A DNA stretch of 37,736 nt from Deltaproteobacteria bacterium (GCA_016874895.1 VGSX01000001.1:1-37736), one strand, 5' to 3'. Numbered from the stretch's first letter, positions 23,587-32,436 are shown. Notes: generated by a model not told the origin, from the sequence alone. Program-made: numbers and translations.

Positions 23587-23766
23587 CTTTTGGCCAGCTC
23601 AGTGCTCAGAGGATTACTGGTAGCGCTGACCTCCGGGTGGGCACCTGATTGGCCCAGACCTGGAGGCCTGGGTTCACACTGCAAGCGGGCTGGTTCTTTC
23701 TGGAAGCTGAACGCTAACCAGAATGCTTTGGCAATAAGTATATTACCCTAAGCATAGGTGTTCCTT
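23587..23766. other. Intergenic gap inside the dcw cluster, filled by repeats
   Basis: This is one of the two longest gaps in the otherwise compact cluster, with the one between ftsA and ftsZ. It contains the second copy of the two-hairpin repeat (23617-23676) and a short GGAAGCTGAACGCTAACC fragment (about 23701-23718) like the right end of MITE-like copy A. No convincing promoter or terminator was seen. Confidence 0.6.
23617..23676 (+). repeat. Two-hairpin dispersed repeat, copy 2 (degenerate)
   Basis: TGGTAGCGCTGACCTCCGGG is followed by a second imperfect palindrome CCCAGACCTGGAGGCCTGGG (8 of 9 pairs). The reverse complement of 4253-4312 has the same order: CAGTAGCGC, a GATCTCC hairpin, a spacer, and a CAGACCTGGAGGTCTG hairpin. 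Confidence 0.6.
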
Positions 23767-25200
23767 ATGAACCTGGTTTCCAAGCACTATCATTTCATCG
23801 GCATCGGCGGCATCGGCATGAGTGGTTTAGCGGAGTTGCTGGTGCGCCAGGGGTATAAAGTCAGCGGCTCCGATCTGGCGGCCAATGCCCTAACAGAAAA
23901 ATTGGAGCACCTGGGGGTGCGCTTTTTTCGCGGCCACGCCCCGGATAACGTGCTGGGTTCCGAGGTGGTGGTGATCTCCTCGGCCATCGGCCTGGACAAT
24001 CCCGAATTACGGGCAGCCCAGGCCACAGGCCTGCCGGTGCTGTCCCGGGCCCAGATGCTGGCCGCGCTGATGGCCGAAAAAAGGCAAATCGCCATTGCCG
24101 GGGCGCACGGCAAAACCACGACTACCACTATGGTCGCCTCGGTCCTGCGCCAAGGAGGCCTGGCCCCCTCGGTCATGGTAGGCGCGGTGGCGGATGCCTT
24201 GGGAAGCAACGCGGTCTTGGATCAGGGTAATTATTTTGTGGCGGAGGCCGACGAAAGCGACGGCTCCTTTCTGGTGTTAAAGCCTCACGTGGCGGTGGTC
24301 ACCAACGTGGACCGGGAACATTTGGACCATTACCGCGATCTGTCGCATATTCAGGAGGTTTTTGCCAAATTCATCCATCAGGTCCAACCGGACGGCCTGC
24401 TGGTGGCCTGCCATGACGATCCGCATGTCCGCCCGTTATTGGCCGGAGTGCGAACCCGCTTAGTTACCTATGGCTTAACCGACGGCGGGGACTACCGGGC
24501 TCGAGATATCCAGGTGAACGGGGCCGGGAGTTCTTATATCCTGCTGCACCAGGAAAAAGAGATGGGGCGGATTCAGATTCCCCTGGCCGGGCGTCACTAT
24601 GTCTGCAATTCCCTGGCCGCCGCGGCCGTGGGTTTTGCCCTGGGTCTGGACTTCACCGATATCAGGGCCGGGCTGGCCCGCCTCGGAAAGATCAAACGGC
24701 GTTTTGAGATCAAGGGGGAAGCCCAGGGGATTACGGTTATCGACGATTACGGGCATCATCCCACCGAGATCAGGGTGACCCTGGCCGCCATGGCCCAGGC
24801 TTATAGTGACCGCCGGCTGGTGGTGGCCTTTCAGCCCCACCGCTACTCCCGGACCCAGGCCTTGCTGCCCGAGTTTTTCCCCATCTTTGCCGAAGCCGAC
24901 CTCCTCTTTCTCACGGATATTTACGGGGCCGGCGAGAGGGTGATACCCGGCCTGTCCGGACGTGATCTGTATCACGGGGTCAGAGATGCCGGTCATCCCG
25001 ATGTTTATTATGTTGCCGACCGGAAAGAGTTGGCCTCGAAACTTTGGTGCCATCTGCGCCCCGGCGATGTTCTGGTGACTATGGGTGCAGGGGATATCTG
25101 GCAGACCGGCGAGGAAATTCTCCGGCGTCTGGCCACCCGTCCCCTCCCCGCCGGTATCGTCCCTGAAACTTATGCGGTCCAATCCTCTGAGGCTTGCTGA
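23767..25200 (+). CDS. murC: UDP-MurNAc:L-alanine ligase MurC
   Basis: MurC adds the first amino acid, L-alanine, to UDP-MurNAc. The protein shows HFIGIGGIGMSGLAELL at the start, SDLAAN, P-loop AGAHGKTTTTTMVA (about 112-125), the EADESDGSF block, VTNVDREHLDHY, DDYGHHPTEI and FQPHRYSRT. Starting at ATG 23767 gives 477 residues; the GTG nine bases upstream would add three. The stop is two bases before the ftsQ ATG, leaving no room for murB, which often sits here. Confidence 0.96.
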   Translation: MNLVSKHYHFIGIGGIGMSGLAELLVRQGYKVSGSDLAANALTEKLEHLGVRFFRGHAPDNVLGSEVVVISSAIGLDNPELRAAQATGLPVLSRAQMLAALMAEKRQIAIAGAHGKTTTTTMVASVLRQGGLAPSVMVGAVADALGSNAVLDQGNYFVAEADESDGSFLVLKPHVAVVTNVDREHLDHYRDLSHIQEVFAKFIHQVQPDGLLVACHDDPHVRPLLAGVRTRLVTYGLTDGGDYRARDIQVNGAGSSYILLHQEKEMGRIQIPLAGRHYVCNSLAAAAVGFALGLDFTDIRAGLARLGKIKRRFEIKGEAQGITVIDDYGHHPTEIRVTLAAMAQAYSDRRLVVAFQPHRYSRTQALLPEFFPIFAEADLLFLTDIYGAGERVIPGLSGRDLYHGVRDAGHPDVYYVADRKELASKLWCHLRPGDVLVTMGAGDIWQTGEEILRRLATRPLPAGIVPETYAVQSSEAC

Positions 25201-25202
25201 CC

Positions 25203-26105
25203 ATGACGTATGCCCGAAGTTATGCCACCAGCCGCACTGCCACGAAATCGAACCGATCTCGTCGCTCCAACAAGAGAAAAATCGATAAGATGCATTTCAG
25301 GCGGAACAGCTTCGCCCGTAAACCCCGTAACTGGCAGCGCCTTAAAAACCTTTTTCTGGGGGCCTGTTTTGCCTTTACGGCCGCCTCGGTGTTGGCCGGT
25401 TTCAGTCTGCTTATGGTCTTCGGCTATCATTATCTCCTTACCATTCCTTATTTTTGCATCAAAAGCCCGGAGGGGATAAAAATTGAGGGGCAGGCGCTTT
25501 CTCAGCCCGCCGCAGTCTTACAGGAAATGCAGATCAAGCCCGGCGTCAGTCTCCTGGCCGTCCAGCCTTTGAAGGTGGAAAAAGCCCTGATTCAGCAGCC
25601 CTGGATCGAACATGCCGAGCTAACCCGCATCTGGCCCGACCGGGTACACCTCAAGGTGCGGGAGCATAAACCCTTGGCCCTGGTTAAATTAGACAAAGTA
25701 TATCTCATGGATGCCCGGGGCATCCTGTTCAAAGCCCTGGAACCGCATGATCCGCATGACTATCCCGTCATTACCGGACTTAAAGAGGAGCATTTCCGCC
25801 GGGTGGAGGGCAACCTGACCCCTTTGTTGGCCAGGGTTTTCGATTTCCTGGAACTGCTGCAGGATCGCCAGAATTATTTTAATTTAGCCACGGTTGCTGA
25901 AATCAATATTGATTCCGAGAGAGGCATCACCATCTACCCCACTGAGCTAAACCTGGGGGTGAGCATCGGCTTCCAGGGCCATAGCCAGAAATTGGCAAAT
26001 TTACAGAAAGTGATGCCGCACCTGAAACAGAGTGGCGATTTGTCCAGCATAGAAAAAATCGACCTCAACTTTCCGCAGCGAGTTCTGGTCAGCCGCAGAC
26101 ACTAG
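25203..26105 (+). CDS. ftsQ: Cell division protein FtsQ (POTRA domain)
   Basis: The single-pass inner-membrane protein has 300 residues from ATG 25203. The very basic cytoplasmic N-terminus (about 1-45) is followed by a membrane helix (about 52-78), a periplasmic POTRA domain (about 85-155, SPEGIKIEGQALSQP and RIWPDRVHLKVREHKPLAL) and the FtsQ beta domain with VITGL and YPTELNLGVSIG. FtsQ links early and late divisome proteins through FtsL and FtsB. An in-frame TTG at 25194 would overlap the murC stop. Position before ftsA and ftsZ supports the call. Confidence 0.94.
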   Translation: MTYARSYATSRTATKSNRSRRSNKRKIDKMHFRRNSFARKPRNWQRLKNLFLGACFAFTAASVLAGFSLLMVFGYHYLLTIPYFCIKSPEGIKIEGQALSQPAAVLQEMQIKPGVSLLAVQPLKVEKALIQQPWIEHAELTRIWPDRVHLKVREHKPLALVKLDKVYLMDARGILFKALEPHDPHDYPVITGLKEEHFRRVEGNLTPLLARVFDFLELLQDRQNYFNLATVAEINIDSERGITIYPTELNLGVSIGFQGHSQKLANLQKVMPHLKQSGDLSSIEKIDLNFPQRVLVSRRH

Positions 26106-26133
26106 TAATCATTGTTAGGTTAAGGGGAATATC

Positions 26134-27363
26134 GTGGGGCAGGATCTCATAGTTGGCTTGGACATCGGGACGACCAAAATATGCGCCGTCATCGGTGAGT
26201 TGCGCAATAATTTCCTGGAAATCATCGGCATCGGCACTCATCCTTCCCAGGGCTTGCGCAAGGGCGTCGTCGTCAATATCGACAACACGGTTAAATCTAT
26301 CCGCCGGGCCATTGAAGAAGCCGAACTCATGGCCGGCTGTGAAATCCGCTCCGTCTATACCGGCATTGCCGGCGGTCACATTAAAGGATTCAACAGTCAG
26401 GGGATAATTGCCATTAAAAGCCGGGAAGTCACCCAGGCCGACATTAACCGGGTCATCGACGCAGCCAAAGCCGTGGCCATCCCCTTGGATAGAGAAGTTA
26501 TCCACATCCTGCCCCAGGAATTCAAGGTGGACGGCCAGGACGGCATTAAAGACCCCATCGGCATCCATGGCGTCCGCCTCGAGGCCGCGGTTCACATCGT
26601 CACCGGCGCCGTCGCCTCGGTCAACAACATCATTAAGTGCTGCAACAAGGCCGGCCTGGACGTGGCCGACATTGTCCTGCAAAGCCTGGCCTCAGGGGAG
26701 GCCGTCATGGCCGAAGAGGAAAAAGAGGTAATGGTCGCCCTCATTGATCTGGGCGGGGGCACCACCGACCTGGCCATTTTCAGTGATAATTCCATTAAAC
26801 ATAGCTGGGTCCTGGCTCTGGGGGGCAACAATCTCACCAACGACATTGCCGTGGGACTGCAGACGGCCCTGCCCGAGGCGGAAAAACTGAAACAACTGTA
26901 CGGCTGCACCCTCAATGTCCTGGAGGAGAGAGATGAGCTCATCGAGATTCCGGGACTGGGGGGCCGCAAACCCCGGACCCTGTCCCGGGGCATCCTGGCG
27001 GAAATCATTCACCTGCGGATGGAAGAGATCCTGACCCTGATCCATAAGGAAGTCATTCGCGCCGGCTTTGAAATGCCAATGATTTCAGGGATCATCGTCA
27101 CTGGGGGGGGCTCCATGCTCACCGGTCTGCCGGATCTGTGCGAAGAAATTTTAGGGGTCCCCACCCGCCGGGGCTTCCCCATCGGGGTGGGAGGACTCAC
27201 CGATGTGATCAATAATCCGGCTTTTGCCACCGCCGTGGGCCTGGCTCTCTACGGCGTCCGCTCCCGGGGCGGGCAATCCAGAGATTCCTTCCGGATTCGG
27301 GATCAGAATATCTTCAACCGGATCCTGGCGCGGATGAAAAAATGGTTTAAAGAAGTTATTTAG
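26134..27363 (+). CDS. ftsA: Cell division protein FtsA
   Basis: This actin-like ATPase of 409 residues tethers FtsZ to the inner membrane. Visible are the phosphate-1 loop GLDIGTTKICAVIGE, the 1C subdomain SVYTGIAGGHIKGFNSQG, phosphate-2 LIDLGGGTTDLAIF (about 206-219), IVTGGGSMLTGL and the C-terminal amphipathic helix LARMKKWFKEVI that binds the membrane. The start is GTG with AAGGGGA upstream. It ends 177 bases before ftsZ. Confidence 0.97.
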   Translation: MGQDLIVGLDIGTTKICAVIGELRNNFLEIIGIGTHPSQGLRKGVVVNIDNTVKSIRRAIEEAELMAGCEIRSVYTGIAGGHIKGFNSQGIIAIKSREVTQADINRVIDAAKAVAIPLDREVIHILPQEFKVDGQDGIKDPIGIHGVRLEAAVHIVTGAVASVNNIIKCCNKAGLDVADIVLQSLASGEAVMAEEEKEVMVALIDLGGGTTDLAIFSDNSIKHSWVLALGGNNLTNDIAVGLQTALPEAEKLKQLYGCTLNVLEERDELIEIPGLGGRKPRTLSRGILAEIIHLRMEEILTLIHKEVIRAGFEMPMISGIIVTGGGSMLTGLPDLCEEILGVPTRRGFPIGVGGLTDVINNPAFATAVGLALYGVRSRGGQSRDSFRIRDQNIFNRILARMKKWFKEVI

Positions 27364-27540
27364 GAGGCGGTCAGCTGGCAAGTTGCGGCGGGAACAATTA
27401 GTTTTTCCATGTCCGAGTTGACTCAACGGCGAGACTTAATGCAGAAAAAGTTAAACAACTTTGAAAGATATTTCTGTAACAAGAGAAATTTATTTTAAAG
27501 GGACACGGGCCTGTGCAAGAAATCCAGGGAGGGGGATGAA
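27364..27540. other. Spacer between ftsA and ftsZ, likely holds ftsZ control signals
   Basis: 177 bases without a gene. The second half is AT-rich (about 27440-27500), which would suit an internal ftsZ promoter. TTGACT at 27418 has no matching -10 at the right distance, so no promoter is called. A strong GGGAGGGGG ribosome site lies just before the ftsZ ATG. Confidence 0.4.
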
Positions 27541-28740
27541 ATGAAAATTGAAATGGTGGAACCTGAGTCCTCGGCCAAGATCAAGGTCGTTGGCATCGGT
27601 GGCGGTGGCGGCAACGCCATCAACGACATGATCAAGGCGCAATTGGCGGGAGTGGAGTTTTTAGCCGCAAATACCGACGCCCAGGCCTTAACCCGGAGTC
27701 AGGCGCTGGCCAAGATTACCCTGGGACTGAACCTGACTAAAGGTTTGGGCGCCGGGGGCGACCCGGAGGTGGGCCGCAATGCCGCGCTGGAGGATGCCGA
27801 CCTGCTCCGGGAGGCCTTAAAGGGCGCGGACATGGTCTTCGTTACGGCCGGCATGGGGGGCGGCACCGGCACCGGCGGGGTGCCCGTAGTAGCGGAGATC
27901 TGCAAAGATCTGGGAGCCTTGACCGTGGCCGTGGTCACCAAGCCCTTCTTTTTTGAGGGCAAGAAACGGATGCGGCAGGCCGAGGCCGGGATCGAGGCCA
28001 CCAAAAAAGTGGTGGACACCCTGATCACCATCCCCAATGACCGCCTGTTAAGCGTGGCCCCCAAAAACACCTCGGCCATGGATGTGTTCCGGATGGCCAA
28101 TGATGTGCTGGTCTACGCGGTCAAGGGCATCTCCGATCTCATCATGGTAACCGGGCACATTAACGTGGATTTTGCCGACGTGCGCACCATTATGGGTGAG
28201 ATGGGCATGGCCCTCATGGGCACCGGCATTTCCAGCGGCAATAACCGGGCCATCGAGGCGGCCCAGAAGGCCATCTCCAGCCCGCTGTTGGAAGACCTGT
28301 CCATCCGGGGCGCCCGGGGCATTCTGATCAACATCACCAGCGGCATGGAAGTCTCCCTGGATGAATTGAAAGACGCCGCCGCCCTTATCCAGGAAGAGGC
28401 CCATGAAGACGCCAACATCATCTGGGGTTGGGTGGTGGATGACAGTCTGGGCGACGAAGTGCGGGTCACCGTCATCGGCACCGGCATCGGCAAGAAGCCG
28501 GACCAGGAAGACATCCGCCTCCCGAAAACCAAAGGCGCCCCGGCCCCTGAAGAACTAGACGTGCCCACCATCATCCGCAAGGGCGCGGAACAGGTGCAGC
28601 CGGTGTTTCGGAGCCACATGGACAATAAAAAGAGATCGCGCCTCGAGTTGCTGAACACCAAGAAAAACATTGTCCACCCCGATCTCCATTACGAGGAGGA
28701 TGAACTCGATATTCCCACCTTCCTGCGTCAGGCTGATTAA
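27541..28740 (+). CDS. ftsZ: Cell division protein FtsZ
   Basis: The tubulin-like GTPase that forms the Z-ring has 399 residues. The N-terminal GIGGGGGNAIN loop, the tubulin signature GGGTGTG (residues 106-112), NNRAIEAAQKAISSPLLE and the T7 loop NVDFADVRTIM are present. The linker is short (about 325-388), and the conserved C-terminal peptide DIPTFLRQAD, which binds FtsA and other partners, ends the protein. A strong ribosome site suits high expression. The stop is followed by a GC-rich 60-base spacer with no terminator and then a radical SAM gene. Confidence 0.98.
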   Translation: MKIEMVEPESSAKIKVVGIGGGGGNAINDMIKAQLAGVEFLAANTDAQALTRSQALAKITLGLNLTKGLGAGGDPEVGRNAALEDADLLREALKGADMVFVTAGMGGGTGTGGVPVVAEICKDLGALTVAVVTKPFFFEGKKRMRQAEAGIEATKKVVDTLITIPNDRLLSVAPKNTSAMDVFRMANDVLVYAVKGISDLIMVTGHINVDFADVRTIMGEMGMALMGTGISSGNNRAIEAAQKAISSPLLEDLSIRGARGILINITSGMEVSLDELKDAAALIQEEAHEDANIIWGWVVDDSLGDEVRVTVIGTGIGKKPDQEDIRLPKTKGAPAPEELDVPTIIRKGAEQVQPVFRSHMDNKKRSRLELLNTKKNIVHPDLHYEEDELDIPTFLRQAD

Positions 28741-28803
28741 CCTGCACTGGCAGCGGCTGCCGGCCGGGGGCTCGGCCCGGGACCGGGACCGGGCCTGCTG
28801 CTG

Positions 28804-30549
28804 ATGGCCAGAAAGATTATCAAGCACCTGCAAAGCCTCCTGGCCTCGGAGCAGGGTGCTGTTGTCCGGGAATGGGGTCACCGCCGGTCGGTGGCCCTGG
28901 TTTACCCCCAGGAATACGCCGTGGGAATGAGCAACCTGGGGTTTCAGACGGTCTACCACCTCCTCAATGCCCACCCCGATCTCGCCTGCGAGCGGGTTTT
29001 CCTGCCCGCCGAAGCGGAACTGCAGGAATACCAACGCAGCCGCACCCCACTGCTGTCCCTGGAGTCCCAGCGGCCGCTGACCGACTTCGCCGCGGTGGCC
29101 TTTTCCCTCTCCTTCGAGCCCGATTATCTCAATGTCCTGAACATCCTGGAATTAGCCCGCATCCCGCTGCTGGCCGCCCACCGGGGGGACCAGTTCCCTC
29201 CCATCGTGGCCGGCGGGGCTGCGGCCATGCTCAATCCCGAACCCCTGACACCCTTCCTGGATGCCTTCTTCCTGGGAGAGGGGGAGGCGGCGGCGGCTCT
29301 ATTTTTCGAGATCCTCACCGGCCATCCGGACCGCCAGACCGCCTTCAAGACCCTGGCCGCTGACGTCCCCGGGGTCTATATCCCCTCGGCCTATCAGCCG
29401 GATTACCATGCGGACGGGACCCTGCGCCGGTTTACTGTGTCCCCCGGCTATCCGGCCAAGATCAGAGTCCCGCATCTGACCGACCTGAACTCTTATCCGG
29501 TTCACAGCCGGCTGTTGGCCCCGGGAAGTGAATTCAGCCGGATGTTTCTGGTGGAGGTCAATCGGGGCTGCGGCCGGGGTTGCCGCTTCTGCGCCGCCGG
29601 GTTTATCTATCGACCGCCCCGGCACCGTTCGGTGGCCTCTTTGCAGGCTCAGCTTCAAGAAGGTCTAGCAACCGGGGCCAAAATCGGTTTCATCGGGACC
29701 GCTGCGGCTGATCACCCAGACATCCGGCAATTGTTGCGCACGGTTACCGCCTCCGGCGGGCAGGTGGGCATGAGTTCCCTCCGGGCTGATTGCGCCGATG
29801 CAGAACTTTTGACCCTCTTGCACCAAGGCGGCGTCAAGAGCGTGGCCCTGGCCCCGGAGGCCGGCAGTGAACGGCTGCGCCGGGTCATCAACAAGGGTCT
29901 GACGGAAACGGACTTGCAGGAAGCCGTGGTAAACCTCCATGCCGCGGGATTGTCTCACCTGCGCCTCTACTTTATGGTGGGCCTCCCCACGGAAACCCAT
30001 CAGGACGTGGAGGATATTGCCAGATTGACTAAGCGCCTGCAACATGCCGTCGTCAAGGCCAGTGCCGGCCGTTCCCGCCCCAGCATCACCCTCAGCCTGA
30101 ACTCCTTCGTGCCCAAGCCCTTTACCCCCTTCCAGTGGACCCCTTTTGCCGGCGTGTCAGCCCTGAAAGAACGCCTCAGGATGGTTAAGCGGGAATTACA
30201 GGGGCAGAGGCAGATACGGGTTCATGCGGACCTGCCCAAGTGGGCTTATTTTCAGGCACTGCTGGCAAGGGGAGATCGGCGGGTGGGATCACTGCTGTTA
30301 GATACGCATCAGGCCTCCGGCGACTGGAGCCGGGCCTGCCGTCAGAGTCCCGTTAATCCGGATTTTTTCGTCTTGCGGGAACGCTCCCGGGACGAACTCT
30401 TGCCCTGGGATTTCATCGACCACGGTATCGATAAAAGCTATCTTTGGGAAGAATACCAAAACGCCTTGGCAGAGAGGGAAACCCCGCCCTGCCAACCGGA
30501 TGTCTGCAGCCGCTGCGGGGTCTGCCCCGGACCTGGGAACGGGGATTAA
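28804..30549 (+). CDS. Radical SAM protein, TIGR03960-like, downstream of ftsZ
   Basis: The protein has 581 residues. The N-terminal part (about 20-190) resembles a B12-binding-like fold, with VALVYPQEYAVGMSNLGFQT, LPLTDF-type and AGGAAAMLNPEPL blocks. The radical SAM domain has C256-x3-C260-x2-C263 in RGCGRGCRFCAAGF. The C-terminus ends in a Cys-rich tail CSRCGVCPG, which could bind a further cluster or zinc. The sequence matches my memory of the TIGR03960 family, where the DUF2344 partner is often fused or adjacent; DUF2344 is not seen here. The substrate is unknown. Same strand and a 63-base gap without terminator suggest co-transcription with ftsZ. Confidence 0.85.
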   Translation: MARKIIKHLQSLLASEQGAVVREWGHRRSVALVYPQEYAVGMSNLGFQTVYHLLNAHPDLACERVFLPAEAELQEYQRSRTPLLSLESQRPLTDFAAVAFSLSFEPDYLNVLNILELARIPLLAAHRGDQFPPIVAGGAAAMLNPEPLTPFLDAFFLGEGEAAAALFFEILTGHPDRQTAFKTLAADVPGVYIPSAYQPDYHADGTLRRFTVSPGYPAKIRVPHLTDLNSYPVHSRLLAPGSEFSRMFLVEVNRGCGRGCRFCAAGFIYRPPRHRSVASLQAQLQEGLATGAKIGFIGTAAADHPDIRQLLRTVTASGGQVGMSSLRADCADAELLTLLHQGGVKSVALAPEAGSERLRRVINKGLTETDLQEAVVNLHAAGLSHLRLYFMVGLPTETHQDVEDIARLTKRLQHAVVKASAGRSRPSITLSLNSFVPKPFTPFQWTPFAGVSALKERLRMVKRELQGQRQIRVHADLPKWAYFQALLARGDRRVGSLLLDTHQASGDWSRACRQSPVNPDFFVLRERSRDELLPWDFIDHGIDKSYLWEEYQNALAERETPPCQPDVCSRCGVCPGPGNGD

Positions 30550-30630
30550 CTCCCCCGGTTTTTGAACCCGTGGCCAGGGGGCAGTGGTCAGTTGCTCACG
30601 AAAGCAGCATCTTTGGCCAATATTCCTTTA

Positions 30631-30675
30631 ACCCCCTCTCCCCCCGCTGGCGGGGGGAAAGGGTTGGGGTGAGGG
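30631..30675 (-). repeat. CCCTCTCC...GGGGTGAGGG dispersed repeat, copy 1
   Basis: ACCCCCTCTCCCCCCGC is followed by a G-rich complement and AGGGTTGGGGTGAGGGC. The reverse complement matches the repeat at 36489-36531 over most of its length, including CCCTCA-CCC-AACCCTT. Confidence 0.65.
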
Positions 30676-30721
30676 CAAATATTTAGTTATTTTCATGGTT
30701 CTCGGGTGACTTACCGGACAT

Positions 30722-30803
30722 GAAAATCCCCCTTGATTGAAGGGGGACGTTAAAGAGTTCATCTTGTTTCCCCCCTTTTCTAAAGCGGGGTAAGGGGGAT
30801 TTA
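30722..30803. repeat. Inverted pair of C-rich repeats
   Basis: Two hairpin units, 30722-30747 (AAAATCCCCCTTGATTGAAG) and 30770-30803 (ending GGGTAAGGGGGATTT), face each other as at 8144-8237. They are more diverged than the pair of direct copies at 4481 and 8201. Confidence 0.6.
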
Positions 30804-30850
30804 AATCATCGGGGCTGGCTCCAGTCGGCCATGATCGTTTCAAATAACTT

Positions 30851-31159
30851 CTACTGATAATAGGCCCCCTGAGGAGCGGGTTGCGAAGGGTTGGCGGGAT
30901 AGGAACCATAGCGCTGCCGGTTGTCCTCGTCTGCGGCCCGGCGGCCCAGTTCTGTGGCCGCGCCACCCAGGGCACCGCCCATCAGGCCGCCCACCATAGC
31001 CCCGCGCCAGCGGTTCTTGTCATCGATCAAGGCACCGGCACCGGCACCCAGAGCTCCGCCCACTCCGGCGCCGGTGTAGGTGTAGGGGCTCATGGTGGTG
31101 CAGCCGGCTAGCAGGGAGGCCAACAGGACAAGGATCAACCAGGATTTTATGTGTGCCAT
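30851..31159 (-). CDS. Glycine-zipper lipoprotein (YMGG/2TM type)
   Basis: The protein has 102 residues. A lipoprotein signal ends in LLAGC with lipidated Cys20. Next come two Gly/Ala-rich segments with GxxxG spacing (GAGVGGALGAGAGALIDD and GAMVGGLMGGALGGAATE), the glycine-zipper pattern of small outer-membrane lipoproteins. The tail is hydrophilic and Pro/Gln-rich. AAGGAGAG lies six bases before the ATG. It is likely anchored in the outer membrane; the role is unknown, but such proteins are often stress- or envelope-related. It appears to be a single-gene unit. Confidence 0.85.
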   Translation of the reverse strand: MAHIKSWLILVLLASLLAGCTTMSPYTYTGAGVGGALGAGAGALIDDKNRWRGAMVGGLMGGALGGAATELGRRAADEDNRQRYGSYPANPSQPAPQGAYYQ

Positions 31160-31597
31160 GAGAATCTCTCCTTTGTCTGACGTTTTTTATTGCAGGCGTT
31201 CAGCTACCAGCATTCAGCTTTCAGCAAAAACAATGAGTTAAGTCAATTTTTGGAGAAAGCCGGGAATCAGCCACCATATTCTCATTATTTAAATTCATAA
31301 GTTAGCTGACGGATGAAAGCTGACCGCTTACCTTTTGGTTAGACAGATTGCAAATGGCCGGCCAATTCTATTTCTTGTATATCTGAAGGTAATTATTAGA
31401 TATTTTATAATATCAGTCTGGGTCTCGCTTCGACAAGGCCTATCTCTTCAATATAATAAGAAAAAATAATGTCCGGGGACTTTATCGGCTTGGTTTCGAA
31501 CAAAATTCTGATCATTTTGAGAATAATTCCCACAAAAGCAGAAACAGGAACGATCTTTCTGAGAAAATGACCAGAGCACCCCCCCCGGAGGGGCGGA
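31160..31597. other. 438-bp gene-free region with MITE-like element
   Basis: No coding region is supported. MITE-like copy C occupies 31195-31336, just upstream of the lipoprotein gene. The remainder (31340-31560) is AT-rich, with a TATAAT at 31406-31411 lacking a -35. A C-run/G-run palindrome at about 31580-31592 lies just past the stop of the MBL-fold gene and might end its transcript. Confidence 0.55.
31195..31336 (+). repeat. MITE-like element, copy C
   Basis: Aligns without gaps to the reverse complement of 8629-8770 over about 142 bases: 39 of the first 40 bases match, about 26 of 30 near the right end, with a diverged centre. Imperfect terminal inverted repeats are built from TCAGCT and CAGC blocks. 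No open reading frame lies inside. Confidence 0.7.
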
Positions 31598-32248
31598 TTA
31601 ATCCAAAAAATCGGTTATGTAGGGATTATTAACTTTCTGTACTGCCAGGGTGGAAGTGGGCGTGTCGCCATAATCATGACCGGGCCAGATAATGGTCTCC
31701 TCCGGTAAAGGAAGTATCTTATTCTGAATAGACTCAACTAGTTGATCCAGGGAACTGCCGGGCAGATCGGTGCGTCCGGCGCTGTCCACAAAGAGGGTGT
31801 CCCCGGTGAACAGATGCCCCGGGGTATACAGGCAGATGGAGCCGGGGGTATGGCCCGGAGTGTGCAGGACGGTGAATTCAATCTGTCCCATCACCAGCCG
31901 GTCTCTGTCCTGAATCTGACGGTCTATACGCCGCAAGGGGGGAAAACCCTCGTCCACGGCGGCTTGTTGCATGGCCGGGGTCGAAAAAAACTGCCAGTCC
32001 AGGGCGTGGATAACCGTGGCGGCCCCGGTTTTTGCGGCCCAAAAATCATTCCCGGCGGTATGGTCGGCGTGCCCATGGGTATTGACGATCCACTGGATGG
32101 TGAGTGCATGGCGGGCGATGTGGTGCGCCACCTCTTCGGAGGGGGCGGCGGGATCAATGAGCAGACCTCTACGGGTGGCCGGGCACCCCAGGACATAGCA
32201 GATCACTTCCAAAGGACCTACTGAGACTGCTTCGATAATGAGAGACAT
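31598..32248 (-). CDS. MBL-fold hydrolase, glyoxalase II-like
   Basis: The metallo-beta-lactamase fold protein has 216 residues. Metal ligands are visible: HGHADH (about 54-59), the His in LHTPGHTPGS, the Asp in FTGDTLF and the His in WPGHDYGD. The size and the short C-terminus fit the YcbL/YqgX type glyoxalase II-like thioesterases and not full-length GloB, which has an extra helical substrate domain. A hydroxyacyl-thioester hydrolase or related hydrolase is likely; the substrate is not determined. AAGGGAG lies just before the ATG. It appears to be monocistronic. Confidence 0.88.
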   Translation of the reverse strand: MSLIIEAVSVGPLEVICYVLGCPATRRGLLIDPAAPSEEVAHHIARHALTIQWIVNTHGHADHTAGNDFWAAKTGAATVIHALDWQFFSTPAMQQAAVDEGFPPLRRIDRQIQDRDRLVMGQIEFTVLHTPGHTPGSICLYTPGHLFTGDTLFVDSAGRTDLPGSSLDQLVESIQNKILPLPEETIIWPGHDYGDTPTSTLAVQKVNNPYITDFLD

Positions 32249-32436
32249 AACGACTCCCTTCCAGGCCTTTATGGGAAGATTTTTCAGGTTCAGATTAACA
32301 TTAGCCTAGATATGATATATATTATAATATTAATGTCGCAGCAAAACCACTTTTGGGATCATAGTCAAGATATATGCAGGGGCTGAGCTCTTGGCCCTTA
32401 AATATTACTAACCGGCGCCACGCCCAAGGCGCCTAG

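Larger units (their letters stand above)
30550..30850. other. Repeat-filled gap after the radical SAM gene
   Basis: About 300 bases without a gene between convergent transcripts. It holds a CCCTCTCCCC/GGGGTGAGGG-type repeat (30631-30675) and two C-rich repeats in opposite orientation (30722-30747 and 30770-30803), plus GTGGCCAGGGGGCAGTGGTC (about 30569-30588). Any of these hairpins may end transcription, but no classical terminator is clear. Confidence 0.55.

Noticed and set aside
27418..27441. TTGACT before ftsZ as a -35
   Set aside because: No acceptable -10 hexamer at 16-18 bases spacing.
31406..31411. TATAAT in the AT-rich gap before the MBL-fold gene
   Set aside because: There is no -35 partner, and the next plus-strand gene is more than 1 kb away.
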